Assembly (NCBI GenBank): GCA_038522945.1
Contig: JBCBJV010000014.1
Coordinates: 23,221 to 87,220 of the forward strand
Direction of reading: 5' to 3'
Origin: MED-G105 sp038522945
GTDB lineage: Bacteria > Pseudomonadota > Alphaproteobacteria > Caulobacterales > Parvularculaceae
Length of the DNA stretch: 64,000 nucleotides
In this document: one piece after another, positions 44,585 to 53,788 of the stretch
Layout: every line of letters begins with the position of its first letter
Position numbering within the stretch: the stretch's first letter is position 1
Notes under the pieces: generated by a model
The model's database searches: none
Seen by the model: the letters and a program-made list of their open reading frames with translations, nothing else
What the model was told of the DNA's origin: nothing
Position numbers and translations under genes: made by a program

Positions 44585-45355
44585 TTATGAGTCACGGTCA
44601 CGACTATCGACCATCGCCTTAATATCTGCACGTAACTGTCTGATTTCACTCTGAATAAGTTTTGTCTCAGCTGTCAGCAAAGCATCTGAGTCTTCTTCCA
44701 CTACCCGCACAACGATGGCAACGAACAGGTTCAGCATCGTAAACGTCGCGATCAGGACAAACGTCAAAAAGAAGATCCATGAATTGGGATGGGTCATGGC
44801 AACCTCTGCGGCGATGTCTGGCCAGCCTTCCAAGGTCATCACCTGAAAGAGCGTGTACATCGAGACGAAGACGTCGCCAAAAATTTCATGATCTCCACCG
44901 TAAAGGTTCGCGGCGATCACGGCAAAAACATAGACAATTAAGATCAGAACGACGCCGACGGAGGCGATCCCCGGGATTGCATCAAGAAGCGCAGAGACCA
45001 CCACGCGCATTCGAGGGATCACGGTCACCACCCGCAGAACCCGCAAGACACGAAACGCCCTGATCGCCGCCAAACCAGACGTCGCCGCCAGAAACGAAAC
45101 CAAAACAATGACAAAGTCGAAAATATTCCAGCCATTTCTGAAGTAGGCTCTCGGCTCAGCGAAAAAGCGCATCAGGATTTCCACGGCAAAGGTATAGATG
45201 ATGATCCGATCAAGGATCATAAGCTCTTGCCCGACGGAGTCCTTCACGCCGTCGATGGTTTCCGCCCCGAGGATCACCGCATTGATAATGATCAATCCAA
45301 GGACCAGCCCCTGGAACGATCTTGATGATATGATGGCCTGGAGGCGGGCTTGCAT
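44585..45355 (-). CDS. Voltage-gated sodium channel, NaChBac/NavAb-like
   Basis: 256 residues, one six-helix subunit of a tetrameric channel. S4 is AIRAFRVLRVLRVVTVIPRM with Arg at 99, 102, 105 and 108. The pore filter is TLEGW (174-178) where NaChBac has TLESW; the Glu ring at 176 favours sodium, and the Ser to Gly change is a natural variant that could alter selectivity or drug binding. After S6 (ATFTMLNLFVAIVV) comes a C-terminal helix (AETKLIQSEIRQLRADIKAM) that should form the four-helix coiled coil. ATG at 45355 is chosen; a longer frame upstream lacks family similarity and overlaps the opposite gene. Confidence 0.93.
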   Translation of the reverse strand: MQARLQAIISSRSFQGLVLGLIIINAVILGAETIDGVKDSVGQELMILDRIIIYTFAVEILMRFFAEPRAYFRNGWNIFDFVIVLVSFLAATSGLAAIRAFRVLRVLRVVTVIPRMRVVVSALLDAIPGIASVGVVLILIVYVFAVIAANLYGGDHEIFGDVFVSMYTLFQVMTLEGWPDIAAEVAMTHPNSWIFFLTFVLIATFTMLNLFVAIVVRVVEEDSDALLTAETKLIQSEIRQLRADIKAMVDSRDRDS

Positions 45356-45653
45356 GGTGAGCGACCGGGATCCTTTAAACCAGAACAGTGATGCGAATTC
45401 TTTGCCTAGTGGGATTCGCGTGTCTCTGTTGAGCGTCGAAGCTGCATGACGGGCCTCGTCGGGGTGACGTGTGGCATGATCCCTGCTGTTGAAACACAAG
45501 AACACTTCCTGGTTTAGGCGCAGGATCGGCCCGGTTTCGTCCACGGGGGCAACTCCGAGACGCAAATATTTGGCGCTGCTCACAAAATCCGCTATGCCGG
45601 GAAAGAAAATTTCGCCAGTCGCCCGAAAGGCGAAGCCCGGTAGAGCGTCCTAT

Positions 45654-48371
45654 ATGAGCGAATCTGACACTACGCGCGACCAAGAAGCTGACGCAAACGA
45701 CTTGCGCGCGGCGCGCGCCCCTGATCCCCATCTTGAGCATTTTGAAGGCCATCATGCCGGTGACGCGGATTCCCACAGCAATGGCGAAAGCGACAGTCAA
45801 AACCTAATGGATGTGCCAGATCAGGACAGTCGCCAGGAGGCAAACCGGGTCCGTTTTCAAGGGATTGTCGACGCGAGCGAAGACGGGACAGCGCCAGTTG
45901 ACGAAACTGGAGCCGAGATTGGAAGCGAACCCGCCAACTTCGAAACGTGGATTGCGGGCGAAGTCGCCAACACAGGCCACGACTGGGTCCGGTCCGGACG
46001 GCGGGTGATGCTGATCTCAAAGCTGGTCGCAGGCTTCTTCGTCCTGGCCATGATTGTTGCGTGGCCACTTGGGTGGCTCTTTGCCCACCGCATGGCGACA
46101 GGCTCTTTTGAAGGCGTGCGCATTGGCGAGATGTACGACGGCTGGGTGGTCGTCATGGCGATCTTTGCGCCCGTGCTGATTTTGTTTTTCGGCTATCTCG
46201 TGGCGAAGATCATGGAAATGATGAGCGCAGCGGAACAAATCGCCGGCGCCGCCCGACAGCTCATCCAACCTGACCGCAACGCGGTCTTTAATGTGGAAAG
46301 CGTGGGCGCGGCGGTACGCACGCAAGTTGATGCTCTGAACACCGGCATCGATGACGCCCTCATTCGCCTTGCCTCCGTTGAAGCGATGATCCGCGACCAT
46401 GTGAAAGTTATCGAGGAGACCGGCTCGGCAATTGAAGTCTCGACCGCCGGATCGCTGGAGAAGGTCGCCAGTGAACGCGCGCGTCTTATTGAAATGACGG
46501 AGAACTTAAATCTCCAGGCTGACGGATTTGCCTCCGCCATTGCAGAACGCGCCCAGGCGAGCATTGAACAGCTCTCATCCGTAGACGGACTGACTGACGA
46601 AGCTGAGCACCGCCTACAGGAGCGCATGACCCATCTGGAGAATGCCGCTGAGCGCGCTCTTCAGAGCTTTGACGCCCTCGGCACTGCCCTTGTCGAAGCC
46701 GATCAAGAAATGCGCGCAACGGCGCAATCCATCGAGACGTCCGCAGGCGAAACCGAAAAAGCGTCCAAAATTGCCCGCAAGGTAGCCTCCGAAGCGGCGG
46801 ACTCAGCGGCTCGTAACGCGGCCAATGTGGGGCTCTTTGCCAACCGGGCGACAGAAGAAGCAAAAGCCGCCGCCGAGAAATCCATCGAGGCCAGCCGCGC
46901 TGAGGCGGAAAAAGCCGCCAATGCTGCGATTGAACAAACCGTTGAGCAAGCCGATCGGATCGCCAAGGCCGCCGCAGAAGCCCTTGAGAACGTGCGTGCC
47001 TCCACAGGCGATGCCATCAGGGCCGCCAGCGACGATGCGGAAAAGGCTGTGCGCGCAGCGGACATGGTCTCAGGAGCAGCCAAGCAAGCGACGCATGCTG
47101 CGCAGTCCGCGTCCAGTGACGTCCAGAAAGCCGGTGAGGTTGCTGCTGCCGCTGCCCAGGCCGCCCTTCAGCGCGCTACAGAAACAACCGAGCAGGTCGA
47201 CCGTCGTAATCAGGAACTGGCAGAAGCCCGCGCCGGTCTGGAAGCGGAAAACCAGCGCCTTGAAACGCTTATCGAAGAACAACGCCAACGGGCCGACCGT
47301 CTCGCTGAAGCCATTGCGACGCAGACGGAGCGTCTTTCTAAACTCGCGGAGGCACAACTGCGCGAACAGGAAGCCGCCGCACGGATCGCCGAAGCGCAGG
47401 CGGCCATGCAGGCTCAAGTGGACAAGCGCCGCATCGAAGACGAACAAAAGCGGCTGGCCGAGCTAAAAACGCAGGAAGCCGCGCGACAGGCAGAACTCGC
47501 CAAGGCGGCGGAAGACGCGAAAAAGTCCGCGGAGGCCGCGAAGAAAACATCGGCCGAAACCGAAAAGCCCGCTGCTGCTTCCGTTGAAAATCGGGCCCAA
47601 GACGATGATCCAAGTCGGCTCGATATCCTCGCAAAAGCGATCGCCCGGCCTTCAGCAAATGAGCTCGGGAAAGAAGGCGCCGGCAAGGGCACAAAATCCG
47701 GAGGCGAGCAAAAAACCGGCGAGAAGAAGCCCGCCCAAAATGCGGCTCGACGCAAAGACAGTTCAGGAAAAACCTCCCTTCGTGTTGTGAACGAAGACAG
47801 CCCCCGGAAGAAGAAGGCAAGCTGGAAGGAGATCCTTTCCGCTACCGACAAGGCCGAGCCTATCGAGTTGACCCCAGCGCGGCCCGATACCAAATACGAT
47901 GCCAAATCCGATACCAGGTTAGATAACAAATCCGATAACAAATCTGATAACGGGCCGGCAAACGCCAATGGCAAGGTCCATGCGGTCCCCCAGGAGGCCA
48001 CCTCCGCTGAAGAACCGCGCGCTATCGTGATCATCAGCAGACTGCAGAATTTCACCCTCAATCTGGAACGTCGGCTCTATGGCGAACCACCGGAGGCGCT
48101 CCTTGACCGGTTCGATCAAGGGGATCGAAATGTCTTTGCCAACCGGCTTCTTCGTCTCAATGAAGCAGACGTCAAACGCCGCATCCGGATGGAAAATGCC
48201 CGCGATAAGACCTTCGAGCGAAGCGTCCACGAGTTCCTGCAAGGGTTTGAGCACCTCCTTGAGGATGCGACCACATCAGAGACCGCCGATGAAGAGCTGG
48301 AAGAATATCTAAGCTCGCCTCTCGGCCGCGTCTATCTGCTTATTGGCGCAACGGTCGGTTACTTCGCGTAG
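45654..48371 (+). CDS. Large membrane-anchored coiled-coil protein, TipN-like polarity factor candidate
   Basis: About 905 residues: an acidic disordered N-terminus, two membrane segments (about residues 118-147 and 164-190), then about 450 residues of nearly uninterrupted coiled coil rich in Ala, Glu, Lys and Gln, a basic low-complexity linker (about 640-800) and a compact C-terminal domain (LERRLYGEPPEALLDRF to LGRVYLLIGATVGYFA). This build and length resemble TipN, the new-pole marker of Caulobacter (888 residues, two N-terminal membrane helices, long coiled coil). The match is by architecture, not by a motif I can prove, so other coiled-coil envelope proteins remain possible. Start chosen at MSESDTTRD, since upstream residues look non-native. 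The linker contains a 12-bp tandem repeat. Confidence 0.7.
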   Translation: MSESDTTRDQEADANDLRAARAPDPHLEHFEGHHAGDADSHSNGESDSQNLMDVPDQDSRQEANRVRFQGIVDASEDGTAPVDETGAEIGSEPANFETWIAGEVANTGHDWVRSGRRVMLISKLVAGFFVLAMIVAWPLGWLFAHRMATGSFEGVRIGEMYDGWVVVMAIFAPVLILFFGYLVAKIMEMMSAAEQIAGAARQLIQPDRNAVFNVESVGAAVRTQVDALNTGIDDALIRLASVEAMIRDHVKVIEETGSAIEVSTAGSLEKVASERARLIEMTENLNLQADGFASAIAERAQASIEQLSSVDGLTDEAEHRLQERMTHLENAAERALQSFDALGTALVEADQEMRATAQSIETSAGETEKASKIARKVASEAADSAARNAANVGLFANRATEEAKAAAEKSIEASRAEAEKAANAAIEQTVEQADRIAKAAAEALENVRASTGDAIRAASDDAEKAVRAADMVSGAAKQATHAAQSASSDVQKAGEVAAAAAQAALQRATETTEQVDRRNQELAEARAGLEAENQRLETLIEEQRQRADRLAEAIATQTERLSKLAEAQLREQEAAARIAEAQAAMQAQVDKRRIEDEQKRLAELKTQEAARQAELAKAAEDAKKSAEAAKKTSAETEKPAAASVENRAQDDDPSRLDILAKAIARPSANELGKEGAGKGTKSGGEQKTGEKKPAQNAARRKDSSGKTSLRVVNEDSPRKKKASWKEILSATDKAEPIELTPARPDTKYDAKSDTRLDNKSDNKSDNGPANANGKVHAVPQEATSAEEPRAIVIISRLQNFTLNLERRLYGEPPEALLDRFDQGDRNVFANRLLRLNEADVKRRIRMENARDKTFERSVHEFLQGFEHLLEDATTSETADEELEEYLSSPLGRVYLLIGATVGYFA
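47886..47951 (+). repeat. 12-bp tandem repeat inside the TipN-like gene
   Basis: Five and a half copies of a 12-base unit of the form GATAMCAAATCC (47886, 47898, 47910, 47922, 47934, partial 47946). In frame they encode D-x-K-S tetrapeptides (DTKY, DAKS, DTRL, DNKS, DNKS). Copy number could change by slippage without shifting the frame. Confidence 0.85.
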
Positions 48372-48463
48372 CCGCGCGCGGCCATTCCTGCGACAGAAAA
48401 TCATCCACGTCTGACGTGTTTCGAGCATGACATTCAGCCCTGTTTCGTTACGGTGCCGGCGTC

Positions 48464-48919
48464 ATGCAGACACCCGCGAGATATATGACCCGCGCCCTTT
48501 TGCCCGCGTTCATGGCTGTCTTACTGGTATGCCAAATGGGGGTCCCGAGCGCGTTGGCGGCATTCGCCCCGGAGCGGCTCGTAGCTTCAACGCTGATCTG
48601 CACCCCAACTGGCGACGTCAGCACGTCGACCCGCAAGGCGATCGAAGCACTGGCGCGCGAGCTATCCTCATTCCCAAGCGACGAGGGCGGACCTGACGGA
48701 ACATCAAACAATAACGGGCAAAGAGATAAGAGCCACCATGATGGCCCCCATTGCCCGCTTTGTTCAGTCGCTGACCACGATATTGCTTTCCCCGTGGAAC
48801 CAACGCTCGATCTGCCGGAGTTGGCAGCGTTTCTAACTGGTTCTAAGACTGCAGAATTCGTCCGCCCGCACCCGACCGGACCACCGCTCGGCAGCCGGGC
48901 ACCACCACTTTTCTCATAA
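48464..48919 (+). CDS. Small secreted protein, DUF2946-like
   Basis: 151 residues with a signal peptide (ALLPAFMAVLLVCQMGVPSALA). The central HHDGPHCPLCSV matches the CPLC motif of DUF2946 proteins, which are often found beside copper-handling genes. Remainder is Pro/Gly-rich. Neither the ATG at 48464 nor that at 48485 has a good ribosome binding site. It is followed 98 bases later by a Met-rich outer-membrane type protein on the same strand, supporting a shared metal role. Confidence 0.65.
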   Translation: MQTPARYMTRALLPAFMAVLLVCQMGVPSALAAFAPERLVASTLICTPTGDVSTSTRKAIEALARELSSFPSDEGGPDGTSNNNGQRDKSHHDGPHCPLCSVADHDIAFPVEPTLDLPELAAFLTGSKTAEFVRPHPTGPPLGSRAPPLFS

Positions 48920-49017
48920 GCTGACTTCACCCGTCTGATATTCCGTGTGCGCCGTAGAGGAACCCCCTTGTGCACCTTGCGAGCTCCTGTGCGCGCCTCA
49001 TTCTTATGAGAAAGAAA

Positions 49018-50175
49018 ATGACCCATCCAACGCCGACCGCATCTCTCAACAAATTCAAATTGGCCAAATTTACTTTAGCCGCCCTCAAGCTCGGAACCGC
49101 GGCACTGCCCGCTGTCACGGCGGCCACCCTCCTGCAAACCGCCCATGCCCATGAAGGTGACGGCGGCAACGTAACCTACGCCACCGACCACGCGCCCATT
49201 GGCGTCATGGCGGACCATCGCCACAAGAAAGGCGAGTGGATGGTTTCCTACCGCTATATGCACATGGCGATGGACGGCAACCGCGATGGGACTGACCGTC
49301 TGTCACCGGAGGAAATTGCGACAACCGCACCGAACCCTTTCTTTGGCGCGCCAATGCAGCCTCCTACTTTACGGGTTGTTCCCACTGACATGAGCATGGG
49401 CATGCACATGGCAGGCCTCATGTACGGGCTGTCGGACCGGGTGACCCTTATGGCCATGGGCACGTTTGTGACCAAAGAGATGGATCATATCACGTTTCAA
49501 GGGCCAATGGGCGCTGATCGGCTCGGCACATTTACAACGCGGACAACGGGCGTGGGCGACACCACCTTGGGCGCCATCATCGGCCTGGATAATGGCAGGA
49601 AAGATCACCGGCAGATTAATCTCGGCGTTGCTTTCTCGCTCCCCACCGGATCCATCACTGAGACGGATCAGATCCTCACACCCATGGGCACAACCCCGTC
49701 TCCGCGCTTGCCATACCCGATGCAGCTTGGCTCAGGATCGTTCGACGTCAAACCGTCCGCAACAGCACGCACACGGTTAGGCAAGATCAGCGTCGGCGCC
49801 CAGGCGTCTGCTGTGATCCGCCTTAACCAGAACGATGAAAGCTACGCGTTTGGGGATGGCTATGAAGCGACAGCGTGGCTTGCGGTCGAACCGCAGCCCT
49901 GGATTTCCGTATCGGGACGCTTACGCGGGGCAACGGTCGCGCCGATCAAGGGACAAGACCCGCTCATTATCGCGCCGGTACAGACCGCCGACCCCCTTAA
50001 TCAGGGCGGGGATACTATTGAAGCCCTTGGCGGGATCAATCTCGCCGGGTCTAGAGGTTGGCTTAAAGGTCATCGCCTTGCGATTGAGGTTGGCCTGCCC
50101 CTCTATCGAAACCTAAATGGCCCGCAGCTTGAAACTGACCTTACACTGACGGTTGGTTGGCAGAAGGCCTTCTAG
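49018..50175 (+). CDS. Met-rich outer-membrane transporter-like protein
   Basis: About 385 residues. A signal peptide ends near TAHAHEGD; the mature part alternates short amphipathic strands (MVSYRYMHMAMDG, INLGVAFSLPTGS, LTLTVGWQKAF at the C-terminus with a terminal Phe), the pattern of an outer-membrane beta barrel. Met and His are unusually dense in SMGMHMAGLMYG and MHMAMDGN, which suggests copper(I) or similar soft-metal binding. The HE/HH-rich start of the mature protein fits that too. Family: proteins of this kind are usually annotated as transporter of unknown substrate. ATG 49018 chosen for its purine-rich leader; 49006 is possible. Confidence 0.7.
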   Translation: MTHPTPTASLNKFKLAKFTLAALKLGTAALPAVTAATLLQTAHAHEGDGGNVTYATDHAPIGVMADHRHKKGEWMVSYRYMHMAMDGNRDGTDRLSPEEIATTAPNPFFGAPMQPPTLRVVPTDMSMGMHMAGLMYGLSDRVTLMAMGTFVTKEMDHITFQGPMGADRLGTFTTRTTGVGDTTLGAIIGLDNGRKDHRQINLGVAFSLPTGSITETDQILTPMGTTPSPRLPYPMQLGSGSFDVKPSATARTRLGKISVGAQASAVIRLNQNDESYAFGDGYEATAWLAVEPQPWISVSGRLRGATVAPIKGQDPLIIAPVQTADPLNQGGDTIEALGGINLAGSRGWLKGHRLAIEVGLPLYRNLNGPQLETDLTLTVGWQKAF

Positions 50176-50217
50176 CTGGCTTTACCTTGACGCGACCAAA
50201 AACAATTTACCCCGCGA

Positions 50218-52035
50218 TCACGGCTGCGCCGTCATTGCGGGGATAACATGCCCACCAATGATCTCGTTCCGCCAGCGTCCCCAGATCGAGCCCTGAAAAT
50301 AATTGCCGCCCATAAAGAGCGCAGTGAGCTCAAGTTCAGGGACCACCAGGAGGACCTGTCCACCATTGCCGGTCGCTTCGTAAGACCGATAGGTCCTTTC
50401 GCCCACGCGCACCTCATCGATCCGCCATTCATAAGCTGCCGCACCACCGAAATAGTTGTTGCTGAAATCCTCAGGTGACATGCCGGTTGTCTCAGGCGTG
50501 ATCGCGATAACTTCCGTTGTCGCCTCTTTGATCCATGCCGGATCGATCACGTCGGTCTCTTTCCATCGTCCATTGGCCGCAAACATCGCGCCAATTTTCA
50601 GAACGTCGCGGGGGCGCATGTATACACCGCCGCCGAGATAAGCCGCACCGTTTGGTGCCAGGTTCCAGTGATAGGTGGAAAAACCAAGTGGTTTCGCAAT
50701 CAGCTCATCGAACAAGTCAACGATGGGCTTACCACCAATCGCGCGCAAACTGGCCCCGACGAGATTGATGCTTGCGGAACAATATGCGTAGCGCTCGCCT
50801 GGCTCATGGAGCAGAGGCAGACGGGATGCATAGAGCCAGAAGTCTGTTTCCGCGTCCTGGCTCCACATATTGTCTTCGTTGCCAGGAGATTGAGGCCGGG
50901 CAACGTCGCAATCCAGACCGCTGGAGAAAGCCATCAACTGGCCAAGAGTGATATCTTCCTTACGCCGATCATCAAGTGTTTCACCCGCCTCGGCCAAAAC
51001 GCCGGGGATCGGTCGTGTATCGCCCCCTATCGTCGCGCCTTGTTTTTGTAGTGCTCCGACGAGCACCGGGGCAAACACCTTGGCGAGCGAGCGCGTTTCA
51101 TGGACCGTCTCCCGGTCGTATCCGTGAAAGTACTCCTCCACGACCAGTCGCCCTTTATGGGCAACGAGCAGCCCATGGATGAGGCGCGGACGCCGCACGC
51201 GTGGGTCAGCGCTTGCCAGTTCTTGGACCATCGCATCGAGGCGCGAGCGATCAAATCCAGCGTCTTCGGCGGCAACCGCAACCCACCCGTCTTTCAACTG
51301 TGCTGGCGGCGTGTACGTGGCGGGTGTTTTTGACGGTGGCCGTGGATAATAACCAACAGCCTCTTGCAGCCTTGCTTGGCGCATGATCAGTGCCGAATCG
51401 AACCAGGGATGGTCAAGCCGCAACCCGTCTTCGGTTCTTGTCAGGGGACGACGGATTTCCCGCTCGCCGCTTCCGGCTACCAGATCCCAGGCATTTTGGC
51501 TGGTTTCTTCCAAACGGAACCGGGTCGCGCGCATAATCTGATTGCGTTCCGGATTGCGGACAACGGCGGCCACCCCGCCTTCTTCGTCCTCAAACACGTC
51601 CAGAAAAATACGGAACGGACGCGGCTGGAGCGCAACCGGTGATGTCCAACGCTGGGGACCGGTAAGACTGAGCGTGACCGGCGTGACCATATGGGAATAC
51701 GCCAAGCGGGTTGATTGTTGATGCCAGAGGCCCTCAATCGCCGTGCCGTCTTCATTCAGCTCACCAACAAAATAATGAGGCTCGTCGTTACCGAGCCGGA
51801 CTGAACGCCCGTCAACTGAGACGACGATCGGCTCCCCATCAAGTGTGGCGCTCCAGGTCTTGCCCTCGCGTTCGATGACCGCGTTGAAAGCTGATTTCTC
51901 AGCTTCGGCGCTCCATAGCCAAAGGCCAAATGGCGCTCGCCCCGAAGGCTCTGATCCCGTAGCTGGCACAGATAAGCCCAAACATAGCACCGGAAAAACC
52001 ACCAGCGACAGCAGCTGATTTGCCTTGTTCATCAT
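50218..52035 (-). CDS. Serine hydrolase of the beta-lactamase class C / PBP fold
   Basis: 605 residues with a signal peptide (LLSLVVFPVLCLGLSVPATG), an N-terminal domain of about 230 residues without recognised similarity (beta-rich, many Trp) and a C-terminal beta-lactamase fold. The catalytic SxxK is SLAK (in ETRSLAKVFAPVLVGAL), and the Tyr of the second motif is in RYAYCSASINLVG. Likely an esterase or peptidase acting in the periplasm; members of this family are seldom true beta-lactamases. Standing alone on the minus strand downstream of the MCE operon. Confidence 0.85.
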   Translation of the reverse strand: MMNKANQLLSLVVFPVLCLGLSVPATGSEPSGRAPFGLWLWSAEAEKSAFNAVIEREGKTWSATLDGEPIVVSVDGRSVRLGNDEPHYFVGELNEDGTAIEGLWHQQSTRLAYSHMVTPVTLSLTGPQRWTSPVALQPRPFRIFLDVFEDEEGGVAAVVRNPERNQIMRATRFRLEETSQNAWDLVAGSGEREIRRPLTRTEDGLRLDHPWFDSALIMRQARLQEAVGYYPRPPSKTPATYTPPAQLKDGWVAVAAEDAGFDRSRLDAMVQELASADPRVRRPRLIHGLLVAHKGRLVVEEYFHGYDRETVHETRSLAKVFAPVLVGALQKQGATIGGDTRPIPGVLAEAGETLDDRRKEDITLGQLMAFSSGLDCDVARPQSPGNEDNMWSQDAETDFWLYASRLPLLHEPGERYAYCSASINLVGASLRAIGGKPIVDLFDELIAKPLGFSTYHWNLAPNGAAYLGGGVYMRPRDVLKIGAMFAANGRWKETDVIDPAWIKEATTEVIAITPETTGMSPEDFSNNYFGGAAAYEWRIDEVRVGERTYRSYEATGNGGQVLLVVPELELTALFMGGNYFQGSIWGRWRNEIIGGHVIPAMTAQP

Positions 52036-52166
52036 CGCCCCGACCCTAGCTTTAACAGCGCTTTCCCGCCTCTACGTCCGCCGCTACACATGTAGCATAG
52101 AAAACGTCAAGGCTAAAGGGGATCGAAAGACGCGAGCATTCTTTCTGGATTAAGTCGTTCGAAATA

Positions 52167-52186
52167 AGCCCTTCGGGATGAGGGCT
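52167..52186 (-). terminator. Hairpin at the end of the MCE operon
   Basis: AGCCCT-N8-AGGGCT on the coding strand, overlapping the stop codon of the lipoprotein gene and followed by TATTTCG. A modest stem with a short T-rich tail; plausible terminator of the four-gene operon. Confidence 0.4.
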
Positions 52187-52844
52187 ATGGACGGAAGCTT
52201 TTCGCTGCCTCGGCAGTCTCAATCGACGCAATCGACCAGTCGATCATTTCTTCGATGATTTCACCTGAGGCCCCATTGAGTGCCCCGGCGACATTAACCG
52301 CCGTATCACTGCCAATTGAACGCTCCTGACGAAAGCGCTTTGCACTGAACGTCTTACCACGGATGTTCGTGACCCGGGCATAGATCTCGACGACCGCCTG
52401 TAACTCTCCGCTGGCCGATTTTGCCTCAAAGGCGCGCAGGTCCGTCTGTAGAATATAGTCAGCTATCGGCTGAGTTGATCGACTTCCCACACCGACAATG
52501 CCGTCTGTATTTTGGAAACTACGGATTAACGCGGCCTGAAACAGGCGCGGTGCCCGATCAGCCCACTCTCCGCCCGAATAATATTGAAACTGATGGCCGT
52601 TCTTGGTCAGGGCAATCTTGGTGGAATCAATCGCCCGAGTGGCCAACGGATCGTCAATGGACAAACGCCAGGTGACCGGTGCTTTGACCGGAGACGTCGG
52701 CTCGATATCGTTGACGCCAAAGCGCGGTGCGGCAGGGGCTGCCTCGGGCAAAACCGAAACACATGCGGCCAAGGACATGGCAACACAGCTCACCAATACG
52801 GCGGCAAGCCCCTTACTTGCGCCCTTAGTTGCTTTGCGGATCAT
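52185..52844 (-). CDS. ABC-type transport auxiliary lipoprotein of the MCE system
   Basis: About 219 residues. Lipobox MSLAAC shows it is a lipoprotein; the body (WRLSIDDPLATRAIDSTKIALTK, DRAPRLFQAALIRSFQNTDGI in part) matches the ABC_trans_aux family (PqiC/YmbA-like), outer-membrane partners of MCE tunnels. ATG 52844 has AAGGAG six bases upstream; the longer frame to 53045 is not protein-like. It overlaps the MCE gene by 20 bases, so the two are coupled. Confidence 0.85.
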   Translation of the reverse strand: MIRKATKGASKGLAAVLVSCVAMSLAACVSVLPEAAPAAPRFGVNDIEPTSPVKAPVTWRLSIDDPLATRAIDSTKIALTKNGHQFQYYSGGEWADRAPRLFQAALIRSFQNTDGIVGVGSRSTQPIADYILQTDLRAFEAKSASGELQAVVEIYARVTNIRGKTFSAKRFRQERSIGSDTAVNVAGALNGASGEIIEEMIDWSIASIETAEAAKSFRP

Positions 52845-53760
52845 TCCCATCTCCTTCGTGGCGTGGGGTTGACTCGCCCAGCAGATAGCCCCGTGGATCA
52901 CGGTCCACTTCCCGAAGAACCTGATCCAGTGTGCGGAATAGGCGCCGTGCCTCGGCAACAGCCGGACCCACTTGCGCCAGCCCCTGTTCGGTAAACAAGG
53001 CAATCGGTTCGCTGTTTTCTTTGACCACCGTATCCAGGTCCGCAATCAGCACACGCGCCTCCTCCAGCATGAGCGTTGCCTCTTCCATGGCCTCAGGCGC
53101 ATCGGAACCGATGAGTTTTTCCAACTGATCTGAGACTTTCGCCAGGCGGTTTGTCGTTTCCGCCAGGTTCTGGGTAATCACGGCCGCGTCGCCGACGATC
53201 TGGTTTATTTCTTCGTCATTCTCCGCAACTGCTTCGGTGATGACTTTGATGTTATCCAAAATGTCCGTCACCGCCTGGGTGTTCTTCGGTGATAAAAGAC
53301 GGTTCGCTGCGTTGACGATATCGCCACTGCCCTCGAGGAAGACGGCAAATCCGGACGAGTCTGCCTCAATGCGCGGAATGCCTCGGACTTCATCTTTCAA
53401 GAGTGGCTTGTCCGGCCCACCCCCTGCGAGCTGGATTATTGCCAGCCCGGTAAATCCAACGAGCTCAAGCTCAGCAGTTGTGTCTGTCTTGACCGGTGTG
53501 TCGTCTTCAACTTTGACCCGGGCAATCACAATTGAAGGGTTTTCGGGATCGATCGACAGTGTTTCAACTTCACCTTTTTGGATTCCGTTGAAACGGACCG
53601 GTGCGCCTACGGAAAGACCAGAAACCCGCTCTTCAAAAACAATATCGTACTCGTCGTAATCAGCCCCGCCCTGCCCGAGATAAAGGATAAACAGAAACGC
53701 AAACGCGGCGACGATTAAGACGACGGAGCCGATGAATATATAGGACGCGCGTGTTTCCAT
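52825..53760 (-). CDS. MCE/MlaD family protein
   Basis: 311 residues: N-terminal anchor (IFIGSVVLIVAAFAFLFILYLG, shortened), one MCE domain with SGLSVGAPVRFNGIQKGEV and FTGLAIIQLAGG, then a long helical C-terminus (about 140-300) that can form the tube or needle linking membranes. Differs from the short MlaD at 33.8 kb. Third gene in an operon with STAS-MlaE, MlaF-type ATPase and the auxiliary lipoprotein. Confidence 0.92.
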   Translation of the reverse strand: METRASYIFIGSVVLIVAAFAFLFILYLGQGGADYDEYDIVFEERVSGLSVGAPVRFNGIQKGEVETLSIDPENPSIVIARVKVEDDTPVKTDTTAELELVGFTGLAIIQLAGGGPDKPLLKDEVRGIPRIEADSSGFAVFLEGSGDIVNAANRLLSPKNTQAVTDILDNIKVITEAVAENDEEINQIVGDAAVITQNLAETTNRLAKVSDQLEKLIGSDAPEAMEEATLMLEEARVLIADLDTVVKENSEPIALFTEQGLAQVGPAVAEARRLFRTLDQVLREVDRDPRGYLLGESTPRHEGDGNDPQSN

Positions 53761-53788
53761 TGAATTTGACTAACTCATCCGTCCGTCG

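Noticed and set aside
45356..45653. N-terminal extensions of the sodium channel and the TipN-like protein
   Set aside because: Both long frames run through the same divergent promoter region and the added residues do not resemble either family.
50218..52035. True beta-lactamase resistance gene
   Set aside because: The SxxK is present but overall sequence and length fit the broad serine hydrolase family rather than AmpC.
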